NCBI GenBank assembly: GCA_013203905.1
Contig: JABMPC010000015.1
Coordinates: forward strand, 1-37,328
Direction: 5' to 3'
Source: Chlorobium sp.
GTDB lineage: Bacteria; Bacteroidota; Chlorobiia; Chlorobiales; Chlorobiaceae
DNA length: 37,328 nucleotides
Position 1 is the stretch's first letter, and each line of letters opens with the position of its first letter. Below are positions 27,384 through 37,328 of this stretch, one piece after another. The notes under the pieces are model-generated. The model was given only the letters and a program-made list of their open reading frames with translations, was not told the origin of the DNA and did not search any database. The translations under genes and the position numbers were made by a program.

Positions 27384-28733
27384 TCAGTCGACGCCGCTAT
27401 GTGCGAGGACCTCGGAAAACTTCACCCGGCTCTCCTCTTCGAACGCCTCTTTGGATATTCTGGGGAGCAGGAGGCTGGCAATGCCAAACGCAAGGATTTC
27501 AAGACCGAAGATGGCGCTGTATGCCATCATGTAGCTGCCGCTGAAAGCATGCACCACATCGCGAATGATACCCGCACCAAAGTGGCCAAGGAACATGGCA
27601 AGGCTCTGTGCCGTTCCCCAGAGGCCGATATAAACGCCACTACGCCCTGCAGTCATGGTCATCATCATGGTGATGTTCGAGACGCTTGAAGCGCCGAGGC
27701 CTATACCCGTAACTACAAGGCCAATGCGAAGCATAGACTCATCAAGGGCAAATCCGGCAGCAATGATGATGGAAAACCCGACCATGCAGAACAGGTTCCC
27801 AATAAGGGCGCCGTTCTTATTGCCTATGCGGTTCAGGAGAAATCCGGTGATAAGCATGAAGACGAGCTGCATGCCGCCCATTGTAGGGCGGAAGAGTTTA
27901 GTGGTCACTCCTACCGGCATCTCGAACACATCTGCACCGAACGGCTCCATCACAATTTCATTGGAAAAGAGGGCGAAGATGGAGAGAAAGATATAGAAGG
28001 CGAAAAACATGGTTTTGGGTGACCGGGAGAGCAGACGAATTGACTGGGCGAAACCGAGCGACTCCTCCGCTTTTCCTTTCTTCCCCTCAGCGTTGCGTTC
28101 TTCAACCCCCACAAAGGCGATAAGGCCAAGAACAAGAGTCACAAGTCCGCCAGCAATACCCACATTTATAAGGCGTTCGGGAGTATATACATCAAGATAG
28201 GAGCCGACAACACGAGCTGAAATGATGGTGGTAAGCACCATAAGAGTCCAGCTCGAAGAGGTCACCTTGCCGATGTGCCTGTCGCCCACATAGTCGGCAA
28301 TAAGGGCGTAGTATGCGGTGGTGGCCACCTGCAGGCCGAAACCGAAGAGGAGGAATACCACCATGAGCTGCCAGAGGCCGATGTCAAACAGGACTGCGGG
28401 AAAAAGAGTGGCAAAATCAGTGCCGCTCACCTGAACCTGATAGGCCGCCACGGGGGCGTACATAAAGGAGACAACACAGCTCACAAGACCAAGAAGAATA
28501 TAGGGGGAACGCTGATATCCCATGAAGTGCGAACGGTCGGACATGCTTCCGGCCCATACCTTGACTCCGAAAATGGCAAGAAGCTCTTTGAGACTGATGA
28601 GGCCAAAGACGATTGTGGAGGCGATGCCAAGCTCTTTGACCATGACCCGGTTGAGGGTGTCGTGCAGAAAGCCAAGCATGATGCCAAAACCCATCTGGAA
28701 AAGCGCGAGGCGGATCAGGTTGAACAATCGCAT
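27384..28733 (-). CDS. PucC/BCD-family major facilitator, bacteriochlorophyll-delivery type
   Basis: The 449-residue protein has twelve likely membrane helices. Its N-terminus, LFQMGFGIMLGFLHDTLNRVMVKELGI, carries the PucC/LhaA hallmark (NRVMVKELG) and is followed by AGSMSDRSHFMGYQRSPYILLG. These proteins help deliver or insert bacteriochlorophyll into pigment-protein complexes. Green sulfur bacteria lack LH1/LH2, so here it would serve chlorosome, FMO or reaction-centre assembly; that is inference. It follows recD2 after 81 bases and precedes a radical SAM gene on the same strand. No clear ribosome site is seen before the ATG. Confidence 0.88.
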   Translation of the reverse strand: MRLFNLIRLALFQMGFGIMLGFLHDTLNRVMVKELGIASTIVFGLISLKELLAIFGVKVWAGSMSDRSHFMGYQRSPYILLGLVSCVVSFMYAPVAAYQVQVSGTDFATLFPAVLFDIGLWQLMVVFLLFGFGLQVATTAYYALIADYVGDRHIGKVTSSSWTLMVLTTIISARVVGSYLDVYTPERLINVGIAGGLVTLVLGLIAFVGVEERNAEGKKGKAEESLGFAQSIRLLSRSPKTMFFAFYIFLSIFALFSNEIVMEPFGADVFEMPVGVTTKLFRPTMGGMQLVFMLITGFLLNRIGNKNGALIGNLFCMVGFSIIIAAGFALDESMLRIGLVVTGIGLGASSVSNITMMMTMTAGRSGVYIGLWGTAQSLAMFLGHFGAGIIRDVVHAFSGSYMMAYSAIFGLEILAFGIASLLLPRISKEAFEEESRVKFSEVLAHSGVD

Positions 28734-28814
28734 TGAACGAAGGAAAAGAGTGTTAAGGAAATGTCGTCGCAGCTCTCAAGCAAGGTGGGAAATATAATAA
28801 AAAAGGAACGGCAA

Positions 28815-31004
28815 TCAGCCTATCGGAGTGCGTAGTGCGGCGGTAAGGCCGGTGAGGCGAGCCTTTGAACTGCACTTGGCGATGGCCGTCGAAAGGGCTT
28901 TCTCTTCACCAATAACCATCACCAGCTTTCTCCCCCTTGTCACCGCTGTATAGATGAGGTTCCGCTCCAGCATTGGGTAGTGAAGCATGGAGAGCGGGAT
29001 GAGCACTGCGGGGTATTCAGAGCCTTGGCTTTTGTGAATGGTAATGGCCCATGCCGGGGCCATTTCATCAAGCTCGCTGAAAAGGTAGCGTACCTCACGG
29101 CCGTCAAAAAGCACCTGCATCTCCCGGTCCTCGTCATCAATGGCAGAGATAATACCGATGTCGCCGTTGAACACCTCTTTTTCATAGTTGTTAAGGGTCT
29201 GAATCACCTTGTCACCCCGGCCATACGTAATTCCGAACCGTTCAACCCGCTTACCTCCGCCGCCGTTCAGGCGCTCCTGCAGAAGGGTATTGAGCGACTG
29301 CGAGCCCAGAGGGCCTTTGTTCATAGGAGTCAGCACCTGGATACCCTCCAGCGGATCGAGCCCGAAGCGCTCGGGAATTCTTTCGGCAACCAGAGAAAGA
29401 AGTTTGCGGCGAATTTCTTCCGGGCCGGAAGCAGAGACAAAATAAAAGTCTGTCAGTTCGGGGCCCTCATGGACAAGAAGCCCCTCTCCGCGGTTGATGC
29501 GGTGAGCGTTCTGAATAATCATCGACTGTGCGGCCTGCCGGAAAATTTCCGTCAGACGGACAACAGGAACAGCTTCGGAGCTGATAATGTCCGCAAGAAC
29601 GGCACCGGGCCCGACAGGGGGAAGCTGGTCCACATCACCGGCAAGAATAACGGCAGCTTTACTGGAAATGGCAGAGAGAAGGCGGTTCATCAGCACCACA
29701 TCAATCATTGAAGCTTCATCAACAATGATGATGTCGGCGTTGAGAGGGTTGGAGGAACAACGCTTGAAGTCGTAGGTATAGGGGTCGAACTCAAGCATCC
29801 GGTGGATGGTTCTCCCCTCCCGTCCGGTAGCCTCGCCGAGCCGTTTAGCCGCCCTGCCGGTGGGAGCACAGAGCAACACACTGAGCCCAAACACCTCAGG
29901 AATGGAGAGCAGTGTCCGGATGATGGTGGTTTTACCCACACCCGGGCCGCCAGTGATGACCAGCAGCTTGCTTGAAAGCGCAAGGCGAACCGCTTCGCGC
30001 TGTGAGGGGGAAAGCTGTAGGCGTGATCGCTCTTCAGCCTCCGCCACAGAACGCTCTACATCAATCCTCCCCCAGGGCAGCTTGCCTGAAGCAATCCTCT
30101 TTATGCCCTCAGCCACACCCTGCTCAGCCTTCCAGAGGGACTCAAGATAGAGATGGCGATCCTCCGTCTCTTTATCGGCAATGATGCGCCCCACAGTAAG
30201 CTCACTCTGGAGGGCCTCCTGCAGGATATCCTCACGCATCTGCAGCAGCTGGCGGGCTGAATCAAGCAGCATGGGTTCCGGAACCCGGCAGTGGCCCTTT
30301 GAGGAGAGCTCCTGCAGCACCCAACTGATGCCGGCCCGTGCCCTGAGGGGAGAGTCCTGGGCAATACCGATGCTTCGTGCAATAGCGTCGGCCGTGCGGA
30401 ACCCTATGCCCACAATGTCGCGGGTGAGCCGGTAGGGGTCGCGGCTGACCACTGCCACGGCATCTGCGCCGTATACTTTATAGATTTTCAGTGCTCTCGC
30501 GGTTCCAACTCCATGCGACTGGAGGAATATCATGATGTCGCGCACCGCCTTGTGTTCCTGCCACGACTCCACAATCTGCCGCTGCTTCTTTGGCCCTATG
30601 CCGGGAAGCTCAAGCAGCCGTTCCGGCCGAGCCTCAATGATGGTAAAAACATCCGTCCCCCAGGCGCCCATCATAACAGAAGCCAGATGCGGCCCCACCC
30701 CCTTCAGCATGCCGGAAGCCAGATAGGTTTCCATCCCCTCACGGCTCCTGGGAGCAACAACCGAAAGCGTGGTGGCACGAAACTGCATACCCCAGTTCTT
30801 GTCATTCTGCCATCGGCCCACGGCCTCTATGTGCTGACCGGGAGAAACGGAGGCCATGCAGCCAACAACAGTCTTCTCGGCCTCGTCCGGTACGGAAGAG
30901 AGGCGAAGCACGGCAAAGCCGCTTTCAGGGTTGAAAAAAGAGACCCTGTCAACAACCCCGCTAAGCCTCTCATCTCCTGCCCCGTTCGCTTCCTCTGGGT
31001 GCAT
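28815..31004 (-). CDS. recD2: RecD2 (RecD-like) 5'-3' DNA helicase
   Basis: The 729-residue protein has the RecD2 plan: an N-terminal OB-like domain, helix-hairpin-helix motifs (GVGPHLASV near 102, GIGPKKQRQ near 135, GIGFRTADAIA near 200), then a superfamily 1B helicase. Walker A is TGGPGVGKTT near 350-359, Walker B IIVDEASMID near 425, GDVDQLPPVGPG near 455, and motifs V/VI are TIHKSQGSEYP near 650 and YTAVTRGRK near 685. RecD2 occurs without RecB and RecC and unwinds DNA in repair or replication-fork processing. The size is normal and the frame intact. It lies divergent from thiC, about 100 bases from the TPP riboswitch. Confidence 0.95.
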   Translation of the reverse strand: MHPEEANGAGDERLSGVVDRVSFFNPESGFAVLRLSSVPDEAEKTVVGCMASVSPGQHIEAVGRWQNDKNWGMQFRATTLSVVAPRSREGMETYLASGMLKGVGPHLASVMMGAWGTDVFTIIEARPERLLELPGIGPKKQRQIVESWQEHKAVRDIMIFLQSHGVGTARALKIYKVYGADAVAVVSRDPYRLTRDIVGIGFRTADAIARSIGIAQDSPLRARAGISWVLQELSSKGHCRVPEPMLLDSARQLLQMREDILQEALQSELTVGRIIADKETEDRHLYLESLWKAEQGVAEGIKRIASGKLPWGRIDVERSVAEAEERSRLQLSPSQREAVRLALSSKLLVITGGPGVGKTTIIRTLLSIPEVFGLSVLLCAPTGRAAKRLGEATGREGRTIHRMLEFDPYTYDFKRCSSNPLNADIIIVDEASMIDVVLMNRLLSAISSKAAVILAGDVDQLPPVGPGAVLADIISSEAVPVVRLTEIFRQAAQSMIIQNAHRINRGEGLLVHEGPELTDFYFVSASGPEEIRRKLLSLVAERIPERFGLDPLEGIQVLTPMNKGPLGSQSLNTLLQERLNGGGGKRVERFGITYGRGDKVIQTLNNYEKEVFNGDIGIISAIDDEDREMQVLFDGREVRYLFSELDEMAPAWAITIHKSQGSEYPAVLIPLSMLHYPMLERNLIYTAVTRGRKLVMVIGEEKALSTAIAKCSSKARLTGLTAALRTPIG

Positions 31005-31109
31005 GCCTGATTCCTCTCACTCAATGGGTTCAATGCTTTCAACGCCTTTAAAGCGTTTCAGCGTATTTGCAAATCAAGGTGAATTTAAGTATTGTGACGA
31101 TAGATTCAC

Positions 31110-32993
<1,884 letters not shown>

Positions 32994-33069
32994 ACTGGAA
33001 CAACGCCGGCCGAAGCGGCCATAGGCCGGCTGAAGGACTTTTTTGGAGTTCCCTCAAAAACACTCGACC

Positions 33070-34593
33070 ATGGAATCAAAAAGTACCGGCAGAAATACAT
33101 GGAAATCAAGAAGCGGATTTATCCTTGCCGCTATCGGCTCGGCTGTAGGGCTTGGCAATATATGGCGATTCTCCTACCTCACCTATGAGAACGGCGGGGG
33201 CGCCTTTCTCATCCCTTACCTCATTGCCCTTCTCACAGCCGGCATTCCTCTCCTGATCCTCGAATTCGGCATCGGGCACGAACGCTTCGGAAGCGCACCT
33301 CTGGCGTTCCACAAAATCAGCCCCCGATGGGAATGGCTCGGATGGTGGCCCCTGCTCTTCACCATGTTTGGCATCGTTCTCTATTATTCGGTGGTGATAG
33401 CCTGGTGCATCGATTACCTCTTTTATGCCACCACGCTTGCCTGGGGCGATGATCCCAACCACTTCTTCTTCAATTCATTCCTGCAGGTCTCCTCGTCGCC
33501 CTTTGACATCGGAACCATCAGAACACCCATCCTCCTTGCCCTCATTGCGGTATGGGTAGTGAACTGGGCCATCATCATCCGGGGCGTCGGCCGCGGCATC
33601 GAGATGGCAAACAAGATCTTCATGCCGCTGCTGCTTCTCCTGACTCTGGCGCTCGTCTTCTGGGCGTTCAATCTGGAGGGTGCAATGGTCGGGGTATCGG
33701 CCTATCTCACGCCCGATTTCTCGAAACTGGCGGACCCAATGGTCTGGGTCAGCGCCTACGGCCAGATCTTCTTTACCTTGAGCCTCGGGTTCGGCATCAT
33801 GATTGCTTACGCAAGCTACATGCCTTATGAGTCGAACATGACAGGAAGCGCCATCATTACCGCGCTGGCCAACAGCGCTTTCTCGCTGCTTTCAGGGTTC
33901 GGCGTCTTCTCTGTTCTGGGATTCATGTCCGTCAGTCAGGGAATTCCGCTTGAAGATGTTGTCCAGGAAAGCATCGGCCTGGCCTTTGTTGCCTACCCGA
34001 AAGCCATCTCGCTGCTCGGCACAGCCGGCCCGCTCTTCGGGATTCTGTTCTTCCTGAGCCTTACGGTAGCAGGGATTTCCTCATCGATTTCCATTGTTGA
34101 GGCGTTCGTCTCTGGCGTCGAGGACAAGTTCGCCATCAACAGAAAGCTGCTCGCCACCCTGCTCTGCCTGCTCGGCTTTTCGGGGGGGCTGATTTTCACA
34201 ACACAAGGCGGCCTGCTCTGGATAGACATCGTTGATCATTTCATCAACAATTACGGCCTGATTGTAGCCGGACTGCTTGAATGCCTCGCGGTCGGCTGGT
34301 TCTTTAAAATCGACATCATCAGGAACCACCTCAACAAGGTATCCCGGCTTCAGCTGGGCACCTGGTGGAACTGGACCATCAAGTTCGCCCTGCCCCTCTT
34401 CCTCTCCACCATCCTCATCAACCAGCTGTTTCGCGAACTGCTGGGGGCTTATGGCAACTACTCATGGGAAAGCCTCATCTCTATTGGCTGGAGCTGGATA
34501 GGGATTTCGCTGCTGCTCTCCTTCGTGCTTGCCGTCCAGCCATGGAAAACCAACAACCACCTCCAGAACGGCCGGGGCGAAGAGCTCAAATAG
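33070..34593 (+). CDS. Sodium-dependent transporter of the NSS (LeuT/SLC6) family
   Basis: The 507-residue protein has about twelve membrane helices. The sodium-site helix reads GSAVGLGNIWRFSYL near residue 23-37 and ENGGGAFLIPYLIALLTAGIPLLILEFGIG follows, both as in LeuT. A second sodium-site region is seen in LSLTVAGISSSISIVEAF near 340. NSS members carry amino acids or related amines with Na+; the substrate here is unknown. The ATG at 33070 is preferred over a TTG nine codons earlier. It follows thiC by 76 bases with no terminator seen, so read-through from the riboswitch-controlled transcript is possible. Confidence 0.92.
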   Translation: MESKSTGRNTWKSRSGFILAAIGSAVGLGNIWRFSYLTYENGGGAFLIPYLIALLTAGIPLLILEFGIGHERFGSAPLAFHKISPRWEWLGWWPLLFTMFGIVLYYSVVIAWCIDYLFYATTLAWGDDPNHFFFNSFLQVSSSPFDIGTIRTPILLALIAVWVVNWAIIIRGVGRGIEMANKIFMPLLLLLTLALVFWAFNLEGAMVGVSAYLTPDFSKLADPMVWVSAYGQIFFTLSLGFGIMIAYASYMPYESNMTGSAIITALANSAFSLLSGFGVFSVLGFMSVSQGIPLEDVVQESIGLAFVAYPKAISLLGTAGPLFGILFFLSLTVAGISSSISIVEAFVSGVEDKFAINRKLLATLLCLLGFSGGLIFTTQGGLLWIDIVDHFINNYGLIVAGLLECLAVGWFFKIDIIRNHLNKVSRLQLGTWWNWTIKFALPLFLSTILINQLFRELLGAYGNYSWESLISIGWSWIGISLLLSFVLAVQPWKTNNHLQNGRGEELK

Positions 34594-34610
34594 CGGAAGC
34601 CTCGTAAGAT

Positions 34611-34629
34611 TGCGCCCATGCTGGGCGCA
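34611..34629 (+). other. Hairpin after the NSS transporter gene
   Basis: An 8-bp perfect stem (TGCGCCCA with TGGGCGCA) around a TGC loop lies 17 bases after the transporter stop. It is followed by CC and eight A, not T, on the plus strand, so it is not a classical intrinsic terminator for this gene. It may protect the transcript end. Confidence 0.5.
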
Positions 34630-34631
34630 CC

Positions 34632-34666
34632 AAAAAAAAGGACACCGATTGAGATATCGGTGTCCT
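34632..34666 (-). terminator. Intrinsic terminator downstream of tpiA
   Basis: An 11-bp perfect stem (34639-34649 with 34656-34666) and 6-base loop lie 43 bases after the tpiA stop on the minus strand and are followed by eight T. This is a strong rho-independent terminator for the greA-tpiA transcript. Confidence 0.9.
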
Positions 34667-34708
34667 GAAAGAAAAAAACGAAGCGGGCCCGTTAATCGGG
34701 AGAGCTCT

Positions 34709-35461
34709 TCAGCAGGCTGCTTTGACGATAGCAACAAAATCTTCTGCCTTGAGGGCTGCGCCGCCAATGAGGCCACCGTCAATGTCGGGCATTGCAAAGA
34801 GTTCTGCCGCATTGGAAGGTTTGACGCTTCCGCCGTACTGAATGCGCACAGCCTCAGCAGCAGCTGCTCCATAGAGCTCTGCAACCTTGTTGCGAATAAT
34901 TTTATGGACTTCCTGAGCCTGCTCTGAACTGGCCGTTCTGCCTGTGCCGATTGCCCATACAGGCTCATAAGCAATCACAATGTCGCTGATGTCAACAACG
35001 CCCTGCAGTCCGCCGGTAACCTGCGAGGATACCACAGCTTCAAAAGCGCCAGATTCACGCTCGTCAAGGGTTTCACCAACACAGAGAATTGCTTTCATAC
35101 CGGCTGCAAGAACCTTTTTGATGCGAAGGTTGACGGTTGCGTCTGTTTCGCCGAAATACTGGCGGCGCTCTGAGTGGCCAATGATAACATAAGAGCATCC
35201 AACAGCCTTGAGCATGCCCGTTGAAACCTCTCCGGTGTATGCCCCGTCATCTTCATAATGGCAGTTCTGCGCCACAAGAAGAACTTCGCTTCCCTTTATG
35301 GTGCAACCAACTGCGTCAAGTGCAGGATAGGTCGGTGCAATGCCGGCCTCGCATGCTGAACAGTCGTTTCCAAGCGCAGCAACAACTGCCGAGGCAAGTT
35401 CGGCCGATTCAGCGACCGTCTTGTTCATTTTCCAGTTACCGACAACAATTTTTCTGCGCAT
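34709..35461 (-). CDS. tpiA: Triosephosphate isomerase
   Basis: The 250-residue enzyme interconverts dihydroxyacetone phosphate and glyceraldehyde 3-phosphate. Catalytic residues are in place: Asn9 and Lys11 in GNWKMN, the histidine of IIGHSERR and the glutamate of [11 protein letters not shown]; the phosphate-binding QYGGSVKP and GGLIGGAAL segments follow. The ATG at 35461 gives a family-standard N-terminus; a longer frame starting at 35548 would overlap the small gene upstream and is rejected. It lies ten bases after that gene and ends the unit with a strong terminator. Confidence 0.97.
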   Translation of the reverse strand: MRRKIVVGNWKMNKTVAESAELASAVVAALGNDCSACEAGIAPTYPALDAVGCTIKGSEVLLVAQNCHYEDDGAYTGEVSTGMLKAVGCSYVIIGHSERRQYFGETDATVNLRIKKVLAAGMKAILCVGETLDERESGAFEAVVSSQVTGGLQGVVDISDIVIAYEPVWAIGTGRTASSEQAQEVHKIIRNKVAELYGAAAAEAVRIQYGGSVKPSNAAELFAMPDIDGGLIGGAALKAEDFVAIVKAAC

Positions 35462-35471
35462 GGTATAAGTA

Positions 35472-35696
35472 TTAGTACCCGGTTTTAATATCTGAATAGA
35501 TTCTGTCAATATGGGCGAAAGCAATCCGGTGCTTTCCTTTGCGGGCATCCCTCAGCTCAACCTCGGCCGGGCCGATTGCGGTAATGGTGCCGTGCCATAC
35601 CCGAGCCTCTTTAGTGACAAGGTTGACTTCACGGTTAAGGAGCTCCTTGCTTCCGGCAATCCGGTCAGGACGGTAGATAACTTGTCGTTTGCCCAT
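35472..35696 (-). CDS. Small 74-residue protein of unknown function between greA and tpiA
   Basis: I do not recognise this family. The 74 residues are rich in basic and aliphatic residues ([11 protein letters not shown] at the start) and the middle, [25 protein letters not shown], suggests a series of beta-strands, perhaps an Sm- or SH3-like barrel. It has no signal peptide or membrane segment. It begins 26 bases after greA and ends ten bases before tpiA on the same strand, so it is very probably part of that transcript. The tight packing and clean frame support a real gene; a nucleic-acid-binding role is only a guess. Confidence 0.7.
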   Translation of the reverse strand: MGKRQVIYRPDRIAGSKELLNREVNLVTKEARVWHGTITAIGPAEVELRDARKGKHRIAFAHIDRIYSDIKTGY

Positions 35697-35722
35697 AAGA
35701 CAGTGGTTTTTGGTTCGGGGGC

Positions 35723-36202
35723 TTATTTAACGAAAATCTTTTTGACTTCATAATGAAGTTCCCCTTTCGGCACAATTATGGTCACTTTGTCGCCAACCTC
35801 TTTGCCGATGAGGGCTCTGCCAACTGGAGAACGCACTGAAATTTTGCCAAGGTCGCTGTCGGACTCTTCGCTGGAGACCAGAGTGTATTCAAGTGTCTCT
35901 TTTTTGTCATCAAGGTTGAGCAGCTCAACGGAGGTAAGAATGTAGACCTTATCGGTCTTGATATGCTTGGGATCAAGAATGGTTGCCGAGGAGAGCTTCC
36001 CCTCGAGGTCGGAAATCCGCGATTCTGTCTGCGACTGCTGCTCACGGGCAGCATCGTATTCCGCGTTTTCGCTCAAATCTCCATGGGAACGGGCTTCGGC
36101 AATCTTTTCAAGCACTTCGGCTCTGGTCACATGCAGTAGCTCATGAAGCTCATCCTTGAGTCTGTTGTAGCCATCCCTGGTCAGGTACACTCGATCACTC
36201 AT
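35723..36202 (-). CDS. greA: Transcript cleavage/elongation factor GreA
   Basis: The 159-residue factor enters the RNA polymerase secondary channel and stimulates cleavage of backtracked transcripts. The N-terminal coiled coil carries the basic and acidic tip residues ([17 protein letters not shown] near 41-57, with the D-x-x-E-N-A-E-Y signature). The C-terminal globular domain includes [18 protein letters not shown] near 120-137. Length is standard. It is the first gene of the greA-unknown-tpiA unit; upstream lies the degP terminator, so its own promoter must be between 36203 and 36281. Confidence 0.96.
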   Translation of the reverse strand: MSDRVYLTRDGYNRLKDELHELLHVTRAEVLEKIAEARSHGDLSENAEYDAAREQQSQTESRISDLEGKLSSATILDPKHIKTDKVYILTSVELLNLDDKKETLEYTLVSSEESDSDLGKISVRSPVGRALIGKEVGDKVTIIVPKGELHYEVKKIFVK

Positions 36203-36281
36203 CTCTTAACGGCTGATTAAAGTTGAAAAGAAAGCAACAGGCTTTCTTCGCCATATTGACATTGGCAGATTTGGCGAAACC

Positions 36282-36332
36282 AAAAAAACATAAAGGTAAA
36301 GTCAGCAGCACCCTGCTGACCTTACCTTTATG
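36282..36332 (-). terminator. Intrinsic terminator downstream of the DegP/HtrA gene
   Basis: A long hairpin pairs 36289-36299 with 36322-36332 and 36301-36308 with 36313-36320, leaving one unpaired base on each side between the two helices. On the minus strand it is followed by seven T. It separates the protease gene from greA. Confidence 0.88.
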
Positions 36333-36369
36333 AAATGTACAACTATCCGCGATTCAGGCAAACAATTCT

Positions 36370-37328
36370 TTACAGATTGAAGGCAAAATAAATCTTGTTG
36401 CCACGCCGTTCAACCAGGAGAAACAGCAACTCCCCCTTTTTGATTCCGCTGACTGCAGCAGTGTAACCGGTAAACGACTCCACCGGTTTGCGGTTGATGG
36501 CAAGAATGAGGTCGCCCCGCCTGAGACCTGCACCCCATGCATTGGAGCTTTCTAAAACAGCTGTCACCACCACTTTTCCGGCAGTCGGGGAGATGCCGAG
36601 CGAACGCGCCCGTTCGAGAGTCAATGCAGATGCACTGAATCCGAGTGAACTGTTTGCCGGTTTGGCAGAGACCGCCTCACCTGCCGCTTCGGCAGATGGC
36701 TGCCGTCCCAAAGAGAGAGACCGCTGAAGAGGCTTTCCGTCGCGAAGAAGATCAATCTTTACAGCTGTGCCCGGAGCAAGCGCAGCTATGCTGTTGCGCA
36801 AAGGCACGCTGCCTTTGACTTTTTTCCCGTTGAAGCCCACAATAACATCACCAGTTTTCAGCCCTGCCCCTGCCGCCGGGCCGCCAGCAACAACAGTACC
36901 CACAAGAGCACCTTCGGGCTTCTGCAGCCCCATCGCTTTGGCAATGTTCTCGTCAACATCCTGTATGCTCACTCCCAGATAACCACGGGTGACGGTACCG
37001 TTCTCAATAAGCGAAGTCATCACTTTGCGGGCCATGGTCGAAGGCACGGCAAACCCGATTCCCTCAAACCCGCCGGTACGGCTGGCAATGGCTGTATTGA
37101 TTCCCACCAGCTCACCCTGAATGTTGACCAGCGGACCACCGGAGTTGCCGGGGTTGATGGCCGCATCGGTCTGAATGAAATCCTCGTAATCGGCAAGCCC
37201 CACATTTGCACGGCCTTTCGCGCTCACAATCCCCTGCGTTACAGTGCGGGCAAGGTTTTCGCCAAGCGGGCTGCCGATGGCAATAACCCACTCCCCCACC
37301 CGGAGCTTGTCGCTGTCGCCAATAACAA
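36370..37328 (-). CDS. degP: DegP/HtrA-family periplasmic serine protease, 3' part
   Basis: The gene runs off the right edge; about 319 C-terminal residues are visible and the reading frame stays open to the last base. The catalytic serine lies in [12 protein letters not shown] with IGFAVPST after it, the usual end of the protease domain. Two PDZ domains follow: the first holds [12 protein letters not shown] and [14 protein letters not shown], the second [16 protein letters not shown]. The catalytic histidine and aspartate and any signal peptide lie outside the window. An alanine-rich linker of about 30 residues joins the PDZ domains. Such proteases degrade or refold misfolded envelope proteins. 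A terminator follows the gene. Confidence 0.93.
   Translation of the reverse strand, partial: VIGDSDKLRVGEWVIAIGSPLGENLARTVTQGIVSAKGRANVGLADYEDFIQTDAAINPGNSGGPLVNIQGELVGINTAIASRTGGFEGIGFAVPSTMARKVMTSLIENGTVTRGYLGVSIQDVDENIAKAMGLQKPEGALVGTVVAGGPAAGAGLKTGDVIVGFNGKKVKGSVPLRNSIAALAPGTAVKIDLLRDGKPLQRSLSLGRQPSAEAAGEAVSAKPANSSLGFSASALTLERARSLGISPTAGKVVVTAVLESSNAWGAGLRRGDLILAINRKPVESFTGYTAAVSGIKKGELLFLLVERRGNKIYFAFNL

Noticed and set aside
28980-29711. A 243-codon plus-strand frame opposite recD2
   Set aside because: It is antisense to the helicase motifs of RecD2 and shows no family features of its own.
36256-36284. TTGACA on the plus strand between greA and degP
   Set aside because: No -10 element stands at the right distance and no plus-strand gene follows; it is probably chance.

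Overview
The window looks like chromosomal DNA of a green sulfur bacterium (Chlorobiaceae, Chlorobium/Pelodictyon-like). The reasons are a hemX-hemA-hemC-hemD cluster for tetrapyrrole synthesis, a metal-Cys-free HemB of the type I recall from Chlorobium, a PucC/BCD-family carrier normally tied to bacteriochlorophyll proteins, and dense gene packing with few strong Shine-Dalgarno sites. The genus is an inference from gene content, not a database match. I see no rRNA, tRNA, CRISPR array, transposase or prophage block.

Layout. 1-2160: (TC)n tract, terminator and typA (minus). 2161-6116: hemX-like membrane gene, hemA (own promoter), hemC and hemD, the tetrapyrrole trunk. 6087-6866: an inositol-monophosphatase-fold phosphatase, tail-to-tail with hemD. 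7109-10573: a four-gene biotin-dependent acyl-CoA decarboxylase of the sodium-pump type (mmdA, D, C, B). 10709-13799: hemB, terminator, aroC and convergent cysE. 13800-15412: a gene-poor stretch, a cytoplasmic-looking M15 peptidase and queD. 15413-21420: a promoter, a structured leader RNA and a complete mrpABCDEFG sodium/proton antiporter operon with chained 4-nt overlaps. 21406-23910 (minus): a zinc/cadmium-type SmtB/ArsR sensor, an SO_0444-type metal permease and a leucine-carboxyl-methyltransferase-like enzyme, with a repeat that may be the operator. 24055-31004: a DUF4282 membrane protein, cstA, a tiny charged lipoprotein, a radical SAM enzyme, a PucC/BCD carrier and recD2. 31110-34593: TPP riboswitch, thiC and an NSS sodium symporter. 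34632-37328 (minus): tpiA, a 74-residue unknown, greA and the 3' part of a DegP/HtrA protease, with intrinsic terminators.

How it fits together. Two themes stand out. One is tetrapyrrole supply: hemX/A/C/D/B and a likely chlorophyll-protein carrier. The other is sodium energetics: a decarboxylase pump that would expel Na+, an Mrp antiporter that exchanges Na+ for H+, and an NSS carrier that uses the Na+ gradient. The most interesting undescribed element is the leader before mrpA, which folds on paper into two nested helices and a mutually exclusive third hairpin and so has the look of a riboswitch. The metal-sensor/permease/methyltransferase cluster is the next best candidate. All calls rest on reading the sequence and on recalled family knowledge; no searches were run.
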